NCBI GenBank assembly: GCA_938039145.1
Contig: CALHVG010000051.1
Coordinates: 1-24,885 of the forward strand
DNA from: an uncultured Treponema sp.
GTDB taxonomy: Bacteria; Spirochaetota; Spirochaetia; Treponematales; Treponemataceae
Length of the DNA: 24,885 nucleotides
Direction of reading: 5' to 3'
A program made the translations under genes and the position numbers. Below the pieces are notes generated by a model, which saw nothing but the letters and a program-made list of their open reading frames with translations, was not told the DNA's origin and made no database searches. Position 1 is the stretch's first letter. Every line of letters begins with the position of its first letter. Below are positions 13,174 through 20,688 of the stretch, piece after piece.

Positions 13174-14361
13174 ATGAAAGACGAAAACATTGAACCTCAA
13201 ATTGAACTTGTATTTCCGGGTGTAAACCAGGGAGTTCCTCAAGAAGCCGAAGACAAATCTCAAAACGACCTGAACAACAGAATCTCGGATTTATCAAAGA
13301 ACGGCTATGTTCTTCTAAAGTCGAACGACGTGGAAGGAGCAAAAGCTGCATTTATGAAAATCCTTGAACTGGACGAGAACAATAACTACGCTCTTGTAGG
13401 TCTTGGCGATTCGGAAAGAAAAGAAAATCACTTCAGTGCGGCAATAAAATATTACAATATATGTCTTTCGTTCCATCCGGGAAACAACTATGCGCTTTTC
13501 GGGCTTGCAGACTGCTACAAAGCGTTAAATCAATACCAGCAGGCAATCAACATCTGGGAGCAGTATCTGGTTCACGACGACAGGAACATAACCGTTCTTA
13601 CCCGTGTGGCGGATGCCTATAGAAAAATCCATGACTTCAAAAGATCCAAGGAAATGTATCTTAAAGTCCTCGAGATGGAACAGGACAACGCATACGCACT
13701 TATAGGTCTTGGACATCTTCACTACGACTTCAAAGAATACAAGGATGCTCTTTATTATTGGACACGTATGTTCGAGCTAAACAGAGAGAATCTTGACATC
13801 CGAATCCTGACATCCATTGGAAACTGCCACAGAAAACTCAAGACGTTCGATCAGGGAATATATTATTTTGAAAAAGCCCTTGAGATGGACTCCAAGAATT
13901 TCTACGCTCTTTTCGGGCTTGCCGACTGCTACAGAGGAATGAACCAGCAGTTCCGCTCAATCGAATACTGGAACAGAATCCTCGCGCTCGATCCCAGGAA
14001 CAAAGTCATCCTTACACGTGTGGGTGATGCCCTTCGTAACACAGGCGACTACAAAGGTGCGGTGGAATATTACAACAAGGCTCTGAACATCGATTTCGAC
14101 ATATATGCGGCGCTTGGGCTTGCCCTCATCTGCAAGGGAGAAGGGAAATACGACGAGGCAATCGAACGTCTCCAAAACCTAATAAGAAACGATCCGAAAA
14201 ACTACAGGCTCTACATAGACCTTGCGGACTGCTATCTTAGGCAGAACAACAAGCAGAAAGCTGTGGAAACGCTTGAAAATTTTCAGAGAATCGGAATAAG
14301 AAGCACGGCTGTGAACTCTCTTTTGGATAAAATAAAAAACAACAAGCCGCTTTTCGACTGA
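13174..14361 (+). CDS. Tetratricopeptide-repeat protein
   Basis: A 395-residue soluble protein without signal peptide, built almost entirely of about nine or ten TPRs from residue 42 to 375, a scaffold for protein binding. The repeats alternate as two-TPR modules of 67-70 residues: YAL(F/I)GL recurs at about 106, 174 and 244 (with YAAL at 311), and LTRV/LTSI recurs between them. This suggests growth by duplication of a two-repeat unit. Residues 1-40 are an acidic tail without repeats. AAAGGA stands 8 bases before the ATG. It is followed within a few bases by rlmN. The partner is unknown; the small upstream protein with a related helix pair is one candidate. Confidence 0.88.
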   Translation: MKDENIEPQIELVFPGVNQGVPQEAEDKSQNDLNNRISDLSKNGYVLLKSNDVEGAKAAFMKILELDENNNYALVGLGDSERKENHFSAAIKYYNICLSFHPGNNYALFGLADCYKALNQYQQAINIWEQYLVHDDRNITVLTRVADAYRKIHDFKRSKEMYLKVLEMEQDNAYALIGLGHLHYDFKEYKDALYYWTRMFELNRENLDIRILTSIGNCHRKLKTFDQGIYYFEKALEMDSKNFYALFGLADCYRGMNQQFRSIEYWNRILALDPRNKVILTRVGDALRNTGDYKGAVEYYNKALNIDFDIYAALGLALICKGEGKYDEAIERLQNLIRNDPKNYRLYIDLADCYLRQNNKQKAVETLENFQRIGIRSTAVNSLLDKIKNNKPLFD

Positions 14362-14368
14362 TGCTCGG

Positions 14369-15412
14369 GTGCCATCTATAGATTTTATGGAAAAAATACC
14401 TCTTACCGGGCTTTTCCCGAACGAGATTTCCTCGGCAATATCATTCAGTCAGGCTTTTAGAGCTTCTCAAATCTACAGGTGGATTTACGCCGGCGCAGAA
14501 ACATTCGATGAAATGACCGACCTTGGAAAAAAAGACAGGGAGCTTCTTGAAGAAAAAGCGGTAATCCGAGCCTCTTCCGTAAGTCAGACGCTTAAAGATA
14601 CGGACGGAACTTTAAAACTCCAGATTTCGCTTTCGGACGGACTTGCAGTAGAAACCGTACTTCTTACGGACAAGGACGGAAGAAAAACAGCCTGCGTATC
14701 ATGCCAAGCAGGATGCGCAATGGGCTGCGCGTTCTGCCAAACGGGACAACTCGGCTTTGCAAGAAACCTCACGGCAGGCGAAATAATAGACCAGTTCCTG
14801 TTCCTTGAAAAATCTTCCGGAAAACTTGACAACATTGTATTCATGGGAATGGGAGAGCCTATGCTGAACATGGACGAAATCCGTAAAGCAATCTCCATCC
14901 TAACCGACAAAAAAGGAAGAAACCTTTCTTCAAGGCGCATAACTATTTCCACCTCAGGGATAATAAAAGGAATATACGACCTTGCAGACAACGGCCCTTC
15001 TGTAAGACTTGCGGTCTCGCTTACGACCGCGGATGAAGAACTTCGAAAAAAACTAATGCCTGTAAGCTTCAATAATCCTCTTCCGGAGCTAAAAAAAGCA
15101 ATCGACTACTATGTAAAAAAAAGCGGAAAAAGAGTTACACTTGAAGCAGCCCTAATGAAAAACGTAAACACCGGAAAAGAAAGCGCAAAACGCCTTATAG
15201 ATTTTGCTTCGGGAATCGACGTAAACGTGAATCTCATCCCATGGAATCCGGTATCAAACCTTCCGTTTGAAGAACCCGGAAAAAATGAAATAAGACAGTT
15301 TTCCGGCTTGCTTGAAAACGCCGGCATAAATGTAACGCTTCGTACAAAAAGAGGAAGGAACATAGGCGGCGCGTGCGGTCAGCTGGGAAGAACTTCAAAA
15401 AGAAAAATTTGA
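14369..15412 (+). CDS. rlmN: Dual-specificity 23S rRNA/tRNA adenine-C2 methyltransferase
   Basis: Radical SAM enzyme that methylates C2 of A2503 in 23S rRNA and of A37 in some tRNAs. The cluster cysteines are C116-x3-C120-x2-C123 (numbered from the GTG). C109, seven residues before, matches the position of the assisting cysteine. C336 in G-G-A-C-G near the C-terminus is the methyl-carrying cysteine. F-M-G-M-G-E-P (about 152-158) is the SAM-binding stretch. The 347-residue length is normal. The start is uncertain: GTG at 14369 (7 bases after the TPR stop) or ATG at 14387; neither has a good ribosome-binding site, so translation may be coupled to the TPR gene. Confidence 0.93.
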   Translation: MPSIDFMEKIPLTGLFPNEISSAISFSQAFRASQIYRWIYAGAETFDEMTDLGKKDRELLEEKAVIRASSVSQTLKDTDGTLKLQISLSDGLAVETVLLTDKDGRKTACVSCQAGCAMGCAFCQTGQLGFARNLTAGEIIDQFLFLEKSSGKLDNIVFMGMGEPMLNMDEIRKAISILTDKKGRNLSSRRITISTSGIIKGIYDLADNGPSVRLAVSLTTADEELRKKLMPVSFNNPLPELKKAIDYYVKKSGKRVTLEAALMKNVNTGKESAKRLIDFASGIDVNVNLIPWNPVSNLPFEEPGKNEIRQFSGLLENAGINVTLRTKRGRNIGGACGQLGRTSKRKI

Positions 15413-15437
15413 TATTATCTTGATAATGGCTTATAAT
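15409..15437 (+). promoter_or_regulatory. Promoter overlapping the rlmN stop codon
   Basis: TTGATA (15409-15414), a 17-base spacer and a perfect TATAAT (15432-15437) are seen. The -35 box contains the rlmN stop codon TGA (15410-15412). Predicted start is near 15444, ahead of the HMA-like gene. Confidence 0.65.
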
Positions 15438-15471
15438 TATACCGTTAATCTCAAGTACGGAGCATAGGCAG

Positions 15472-15681
15472 ATGCAGAAAAAGATATATGTGGCCGGAAT
15501 GTTCGATCCGGATACGGCAAGCAAAGTCGAAGCTGCGGTAAAAGGTACCGCCGGAGTAACAAGTGTAGTCGCAAACCCGGAAAAATCCCAGGTTCTTGTT
15601 GATTTTGATGACGGTGCGTCCGGAGCGGAAGATGCTATAAATGCTGCCATTTCCAGCACGGGCGTAGAGGTTCTGGGCTGA
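15472..15681 (+). CDS. HMA-like mini-protein lacking the metal-binding cysteines
   Basis: A 69-residue product whose predicted order, strand-helix-strand-strand-helix-strand, matches heavy-metal-associated (HMA/CopZ) domains, including the V-A-G-M at the end of the first strand, the A-V-x-x-x-x-G-V-x-x-V middle and the G-(V)-E-V end. Where metal chaperones have GMTCxxC it has G9-M10-F-D12-P-D-T15, so both cysteines are gone; there is no cysteine in the whole protein. It can hardly carry copper in the usual way. GGAG (15459-15462) stands 9 bases before the ATG. It has its own promoter and ends 7 bases before the hydroxyacid dehydrogenase. A role as a binding partner or a different ligand is possible; unknown. 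Confidence 0.75.
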   Translation: MQKKIYVAGMFDPDTASKVEAAVKGTAGVTSVVANPEKSQVLVDFDDGASGAEDAINAAISSTGVEVLG

Positions 15682-15688
15682 ACGCCGC

Positions 15689-16633
15689 ATGAAACTTTCT
15701 ATCCTTGATGCCCATGCATTGAATCCGGGAGACCTAAGTTGGGACGGATTTAAGGCTTTTGCTGACGTTTCAGTCTATGAGCGCACATCAAAAAACATGG
15801 TCACGGACCGCATTGGGGATTCAGACGCAATTCTTATAAATAAGATAAAAATCGATAAAAATGTAATCTCAAAATGCGCTAAATTAAAATATATAGGAAT
15901 CCTTGCTACGGGTTACAATCAGGTGGACATAACCGCCGCAAAAGAAGCCGGCATAACGGTTACAAACATTCCCGCATACAGCACAATGGCTGTAGCTCAG
16001 CACGTGTTCGCCCTCATTCTGCATTTTTCAAACCATGTCGCCCTTCACGCAAATTCCGTAAAATCCGGAGAATGGATTTCAAATCCGGACTTTTGCTACT
16101 GGAAAGCACCTCTTACAGAACTTTACGGAAAAAAACTTGGAATTTTCGGCTACGGGAACATCGGAAAACAGGTCGAAAAAATCGCCGACGCATTCGGAAT
16201 GAAGCCGCTTGTAGTTCCGCACAAACATGATTCTTCAATAAAAAATATCGCAAGCCTTGAAAAAATGCTTTCAGAATCGGATTTCATAAGCCTTCACGCG
16301 CCCCTTACAAAAGAGACGGAAAAATTTATAAACCGAACCGCAATATCAAAGATGAAAGACGGAGTTTTCATCGTGAACACTGCAAGGGGCGGCCTTGTAG
16401 ACGAACTTCACGTTGCGGAAGCACTTAAATCAGGAAAAATCAAAGGATACGCCGCCGATGTCCTTGAAGCCGAACCCATGGATAAAAACTGTACGCTTCA
16501 AAAAATCGAAAACTGCGTTCTTACCCCGCACATCGCCTGGGCTTCATTCGAAACAAGAAAAAGACTGATGAACATCGCCATAGAAAATTTTAAAAGCTGG
16601 CTGGACGGAAAAACGCAGAACTCAATATGCTGA
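15689..16633 (+). CDS. D-2-hydroxyacid dehydrogenase (glycerate dehydrogenase-like)
   Basis: NAD(P)-dependent dehydrogenase of the D-isomer 2-hydroxyacid family, 314 residues, closest in pattern to glycerate dehydrogenase/hydroxypyruvate reductase (TGYNQVD, YSTMAVAQHVFALIL). The Rossmann motif is GYGNIG (154-159). The catalytic set is R233 (T-A-R-G-G), E262 and H281 (TPHIAW). The end of the second Rossmann strand, which in NAD-specific members carries an Asp, reads V-V-P-H-K-H here, so NADPH use is possible (inference). The ATG lies 7 bases after the HMA-like gene's stop without a clear ribosome-binding site, suggesting coupling. leuC/leuD follow after 89 bases. The substrate cannot be fixed from sequence. 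Confidence 0.88.
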   Translation: MKLSILDAHALNPGDLSWDGFKAFADVSVYERTSKNMVTDRIGDSDAILINKIKIDKNVISKCAKLKYIGILATGYNQVDITAAKEAGITVTNIPAYSTMAVAQHVFALILHFSNHVALHANSVKSGEWISNPDFCYWKAPLTELYGKKLGIFGYGNIGKQVEKIADAFGMKPLVVPHKHDSSIKNIASLEKMLSESDFISLHAPLTKETEKFINRTAISKMKDGVFIVNTARGGLVDELHVAEALKSGKIKGYAADVLEAEPMDKNCTLQKIENCVLTPHIAWASFETRKRLMNIAIENFKSWLDGKTQNSIC

Positions 16634-16660
16634 TTTTTTTTTAATCCCATATCTTCTATC

Positions 16661-16687
16661 TTGAATGTTTTTATGTTAATGTATACT
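16661..16687 (+). promoter_or_regulatory. Weak candidate promoter for leuCD
   Basis: TTGAAT (16661-16666) and TATACT (16682-16687) are separated by 15 bases, shorter than ideal. A T9 run (16634-16642) after the dehydrogenase gene has no clear hairpin before it. Confidence 0.35.
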
Positions 16688-16722
16688 AAAGAGTTTTATC
16701 AGCACTAAAAACAGAGGGAACC

Positions 16723-18006
16723 ATGGGAAAAACAATCGCAGAAAAAATTTTTGATTTGCATCTTATAGACACGCCGTTTGATAACACCTATGTGGTAAGC
16801 CTTGACAGGGTGTTCTGCCACGAGATAACAACGCCAATCGCAATAAACGACCTCATTGAACGGAATAAAGACCACGTATTTGATTCTGCAAAAATAAAAG
16901 CGGTCATCGACCACGTTACCCCGGCAAAGGACAGCAAGACCGCAGAGCAGGAAAAAATCCTAAGAGACTGGGCAAGACGCCAGGGAATAAAAGATTTCTT
17001 TGACATAGGATGTAACGGTGTCTGCCATGCAATATTCCCGGAAAAAGGATATGTGCGTCCGGGCTTTACCGTGATAATGGGTGACAGCCACACCTGCACA
17101 CACGGAGCGTTCGGAGCGTTCGCCGCAGGAGTCGGAACAACTGACCTGGAAGTCGGAATTTTGAAAGGGGTCTGTTCGTTCAGAAAGCCAAAATCGATGA
17201 AATTCGTGCTGAACGGAAAACTGAAAAAAGGCGTTTTTGCAAAGGACGTGATTCTTTTTCTGATAGGAAAAATCGGCGTGAACGGAGCTACAAACTGCGT
17301 GATGGAATTCACAGGACCGGTGGTAGACGCTTTCGATATGGAAGAACGCATGACACTCTGCAATATGGCTGTAGAAGCAGGCGCGACAAGCGGAATCTGC
17401 TATCCGGATGAAAAAACCGTGGACTATCTTTGGAAGTTCATAAAAGACGAATTTAAAAGCAAGGAGGATGCGGTAAAGTCGTACTCCGTATGGAAATCCG
17501 ACGAAGATGCAGATTACGAAAGCGCCCACACCTACGACATCTCAGACCTTGAGCCGGTATGCACAGTCGGCTACAAACCCGACCAGATAAAAAATGTGTC
17601 CGAAATGAAAGGAACGAAGGTGAACCAGATTTACATAGGCTCATGCACTAACGGAAGAATTAGCGATCTAAGGATAGCCGCAAAGATACTAAAAGGGCAT
17701 CGCATCGCGGACGGGGTTCGTGGAATCGTAAGCCCTGCCACCCCTGAAATATACAAGACCGCCCTGAAAGAAGGAATCATAGAAATATTCATGGACGCAG
17801 GGTTCTGCGTGACAAACCCAACCTGCGGAGCGTGCCTTGGAATGAGTAACGGAGTTCTTGCCGAAGGAGAAGTCTGCGCTTCCACCACAAACAGGAATTT
17901 CAACGGAAGGATGGGTAAAGGCGGCATGGTGCATCTTATGAGTCCTGCGACAGCGGCGGCGAGCGCAATTGCAGGCGAGATTACAAATTCATCTCTTTAC
18001 AAATAG
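16723..18006 (+). CDS. leuC: Aconitase-family dehydratase, large subunit (LeuC type)
   Basis: Large subunit of a two-subunit [4Fe-4S] hydro-lyase. The family moves a hydroxyl group by dehydration and rehydration, as in 3-isopropylmalate isomerisation in leucine synthesis. At 427 residues it belongs to the shorter branch (about 420) rather than the E. coli-like one (about 466). The cluster cysteines are C308 (GSCTNGR), C368 and C371 (PTCGAC). VMGDSHT-type motif M-G-D-S-H-T-C-T-H-G (119-128) is conserved. GAGGG stands 4 bases before the ATG. leuD follows by 40 bases. Because the same branch includes homoaconitase and dimethylmalate dehydratase and no leuA or leuB is nearby, the substrate is an inference. 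Confidence 0.88.
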   Translation: MGKTIAEKIFDLHLIDTPFDNTYVVSLDRVFCHEITTPIAINDLIERNKDHVFDSAKIKAVIDHVTPAKDSKTAEQEKILRDWARRQGIKDFFDIGCNGVCHAIFPEKGYVRPGFTVIMGDSHTCTHGAFGAFAAGVGTTDLEVGILKGVCSFRKPKSMKFVLNGKLKKGVFAKDVILFLIGKIGVNGATNCVMEFTGPVVDAFDMEERMTLCNMAVEAGATSGICYPDEKTVDYLWKFIKDEFKSKEDAVKSYSVWKSDEDADYESAHTYDISDLEPVCTVGYKPDQIKNVSEMKGTKVNQIYIGSCTNGRISDLRIAAKILKGHRIADGVRGIVSPATPEIYKTALKEGIIEIFMDAGFCVTNPTCGACLGMSNGVLAEGEVCASTTNRNFNGRMGKGGMVHLMSPATAAASAIAGEITNSSLYK

Positions 18007-18046
18007 ACTTTGTGGCTGTTAAACTATAAGAACTTGGAGGAAACAA

Positions 18047-18580
18047 ATGAAACAGTTTGGTGGCGATATACTTTTTCTCGACAGGTCCGACATAAACACG
18101 GACGAAATAATTCCGGCAAAATATCTTACGGAAATCTCAAAACAGGCGTTGAAACCGTATCTTCTTGAGGACCTGAAACTTGAAGGATTCAACTCAAAGA
18201 CAGATGTCGCAGGAAAAAAAGTTATAATCACCAGGGAGAATTTCGGCTGCGGCTCATCAAGGGAACATGCGCCATGGGCTCTTGAGGTGAACGGAATACA
18301 TGTCGTTGTGGCGGTGAATTTCGCCCGGATTTTCAGGCAGAACATGTTCAACTGCGGCATGATGGCGATAGAAATGGACAAAAAATCCATAGAGGATATG
18401 TTCAGGACATTTGCCGAAAAGGATGCCGAAGCGAAAATCGTTATAAATGACGACGGAACAGCCAAGGTAAAGATAATAGCCGGAAGCCTTTCAAAAAGCT
18501 ATCCGTTCAGCCTTGACGAGTTCGAGAAGGCTCTTGTAAAAAACGAAGGCTGGATAGGCTTTGCCGACAACAAATATTAA
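18047..18580 (+). CDS. leuD: Aconitase-family dehydratase, small subunit (LeuD type)
   Basis: Swivelling small subunit that completes the active site of the LeuC partner; 177 residues, the usual size of the short-branch subunit. NTDEIIPAKYL (17-27) and NFGCGSSREHAPWAL (65-79) are the family signatures; the Ser-Arg pair in SSREH contacts the substrate. The substrate-selecting loop after YL reads YLTEISK, which is neither the YLRT I remember for homoaconitase nor a classical isopropylmalate loop, so specificity stays open. GGAGG lies 6 bases before the ATG. It converges on the glycosyltransferase gene with only 13 bases between the stop codons and no clear terminator. Confidence 0.88.
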   Translation: MKQFGGDILFLDRSDINTDEIIPAKYLTEISKQALKPYLLEDLKLEGFNSKTDVAGKKVIITRENFGCGSSREHAPWALEVNGIHVVVAVNFARIFRQNMFNCGMMAIEMDKKSIEDMFRTFAEKDAEAKIVINDDGTAKVKIIAGSLSKSYPFSLDEFEKALVKNEGWIGFADNKY

Positions 18581-18593
18581 GGCTTTATAAGCT

Positions 18594-19715
18594 CTAGTCT
18601 TTTTTAATCATTTTGCGGATAAGGTCAAGGGTGTTTTTTACTGTAAAACGCCAGTCAAATGCCCTTGCCCATTCCTGTCCGGCTACGGACATCCTGTTTC
18701 TCAGTTCGGAATCGGAAACGATTTTTTCCATGCATTTTGCCATTCCTTCTATGTCATCGGAATCAAAATAGAGTGCGGATTCTCCGCCTATTTCAGGAAG
18801 CGCGCTGGCTTTCGAACACAAAACAGGAACTCCGCACGCCATCGCCTCAAGGACAGGAAGCCCTACCCCCTCCTTAACCGAAGGGAAAATGCAGGCGACA
18901 GCTCCCGAATAAAGTTTAGGCAAACTTTCATGCGGAAAATATCCCGTAAGGAAAATGTCGGAGGCGCATGGCGAGTCAAGAGCAGCCTTATGAACCTCGG
19001 CAGCATACGAACCGTCGCTACCAGCAAGCACAAGCCTATGCGGAAAGCCTGTTTTCTCTTTGAAACTGGAGAATGCCCGTATCAACTCAACATGTTTTTT
19101 TGCAGGCCCTGAAATCTTCGAGCAATAGATGAAATACGGTTTTTTTATGGCGAACGGCTTTATGCTCACGGTATCCGACTCGAATTCCACGGACGGAAAA
19201 AAAAGTTTATGGTCAATCCCGTTGTGGACAACATCAATTTTTTCCTCGCCTACCCCATGGCGCACAAGGTCTGATTTTATGAAATTGCTGGCAGCGATTA
19301 TCTTCGGAACTTTAAAAAGTCCTCTTTTTATCTGGAGTTTCTGAATCCAATCGCGATTTCCTTCAACCTTTCCAGAAAGGATAGAATTCACCACGGCTAT
19401 GCCGGGAACATTGAACGATATTGGAAGCACTCTGTCAGGAGCGGGATAAATTATTGCGTCGTAGTGTCTTTGGGAAGCGAATTTATTAATATTCGTGAAA
19501 TGCCACAGCCTTAGCGCATTTAACGATTCCGGAAGCTGCACACTTTCGAATCCGATGTCTTTTCCCGACGTGTATGTGTATCGGTCAATCTCAGCGCCAA
19601 AAAATTCAATTTCGATGTCGCTTTCTTCGGGAAGATTGGACGCAAACGAAAGAAGATATGTTCCGATTCCGCTCCTTGCGTGGTCGCAGCCAAAAGTATC
19701 TATACCTATTCTCAT
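18594..19715 (-). CDS. GT4-family glycosyltransferase
   Basis: A 373-residue GT-B fold retaining glycosyltransferase, cytosolic or membrane-associated, of the kind that adds sugars from nucleotide donors in polysaccharide or glycolipid synthesis. MRIGIDTFGCDHARSGIGTYLL is the typical start with the first glycine-rich loop. P-Y-F-I-Y-C-S-K opens the second Rossmann domain. F-P-S-V-K-E-G-V-G-L-P-V-L-E-A-M-A-C-G-V-P-V is the conserved donor-site E-x7-E motif. The frame stays open for 29 more residues upstream (to 19802), but the start at 19715 fits the fold. No Shine-Dalgarno precedes it; a TACAAT lies 9 bases upstream. No other sugar gene is nearby, so its product is unknown. Confidence 0.88.
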   Translation of the reverse strand: MRIGIDTFGCDHARSGIGTYLLSFASNLPEESDIEIEFFGAEIDRYTYTSGKDIGFESVQLPESLNALRLWHFTNINKFASQRHYDAIIYPAPDRVLPISFNVPGIAVVNSILSGKVEGNRDWIQKLQIKRGLFKVPKIIAASNFIKSDLVRHGVGEEKIDVVHNGIDHKLFFPSVEFESDTVSIKPFAIKKPYFIYCSKISGPAKKHVELIRAFSSFKEKTGFPHRLVLAGSDGSYAAEVHKAALDSPCASDIFLTGYFPHESLPKLYSGAVACIFPSVKEGVGLPVLEAMACGVPVLCSKASALPEIGGESALYFDSDDIEGMAKCMEKIVSDSELRNRMSVAGQEWARAFDWRFTVKNTLDLIRKMIKKD

Positions 19716-19845
19716 ACGGAAGAAATTGTAGCAGAAAACGCCCATCGTAACTACTGTCGAACTTGCGCCCTTTTCGATGATTGAATTCTCAGGAAAATTC
19801 AAAAATCCAATTTTTGGATTTACCGCCTTTCCATTTTTCTAAAAT

Positions 19846-20409
19846 CTACATACTGCCGACGACGTTTCCGTTCATTATTGATTCAAGGGTTTCAAGCGTT
19901 TTGTAATTCATTTTTTCGTGGCTGACTTTTTTTAGAATCATTTCGGAAAACGGTTTCATTCCTTTTAGCATGACGGCAAAATAGGCTTTTTTTCCATCGC
20001 CGCATTTTATCACAAACCATTGCATTCCCGTAGAATATTTTACGCTCTCAACAGACTTCCATTCGATTTTTATTTTTCTGAAAGTCATCTTTCTGTAAAT
20101 AATCTCATTTTCATCATATGTATATTTTTCAACAAAATAAACGTACACCAAAAAAAGCCCAAGAAGCGAAAAACCTATAAAAATCGCCGTGGTCGCCACC
20201 GATTCGGTTCCGTTCGGGAAAAGATTTGAAAACAATGCAAAGCCGCCGAACAAAAGAAAGTCGATAAGTCCGATAAAAAACACATAAAGCGGCAATTTCA
20301 ATGTGTTTCCGACATTGGATTCTAAATCCTTTTTCTTATTTAGCTTCATCAAAGAAAATATCAGCGTCATTACGAGTCCAAAGACCACCCATTCGATTGT
20401 ATTTTTCAT
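19846..20409 (-). CDS. Small membrane protein with a PH-like C-terminal domain
   Basis: A 187-residue product with three hydrophobic segments (about 5-21, 39-63 and 71-93). A soluble C-terminal part (about 98-180) whose strands (DENEIIYRKM, IEWKSVESVKYS, WFVIKCGDGKKAYFAVM) resemble the bacterial PH-like domain follows the membrane segments, as in several DUF families of small membrane proteins; I tentatively think of DUF6560 but cannot confirm this. GGGGG stands a few bases before the ATG. It lies downstream of a 279-base AT-rich spacer (20410-20688) shared with the chemoreceptor gene, in which I see no gene or clear structured RNA. Function unknown. Confidence 0.75.
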   Translation of the reverse strand: MKNTIEWVVFGLVMTLIFSLMKLNKKKDLESNVGNTLKLPLYVFFIGLIDFLLFGGFALFSNLFPNGTESVATTAIFIGFSLLGLFLVYVYFVEKYTYDENEIIYRKMTFRKIKIEWKSVESVKYSTGMQWFVIKCGDGKKAYFAVMLKGMKPFSEMILKKVSHEKMNYKTLETLESIMNGNVVGSM

Positions 20410-20688
20410 TTTACCCCCGATAAAAGCGTGTGATTTTTACAGATTTCATTAAAATTTGTATTAAAGATAGTATAAAATCGGTAAAAAGCCGTCAATAATT
20501 ATAAAAAATAGAGACGATACTCGAGATTAAAGAACATCTTCAAATTTTTCGCAATATCACGATATTCTCACCAAATTCGTATTTTACCATAGACTAAAGA
20601 ACAAAAAAAATATAGAGTTAATAAAAATCGTTACATCACTGCTTAATACAAATTACTATATTTTCTAAAAACTAGAGGAATAAGAATT

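Noticed and set aside
15472..15681. Copper chaperone (CopZ)
   Set aside because: The fold pattern fits, but both metal-binding cysteines are absent.
20410..20688. Sigma28 (flagellar) promoter for the chemoreceptor
   Set aside because: TAAA and GCCG elements occur, but their spacing (about 18) does not match the consensus.
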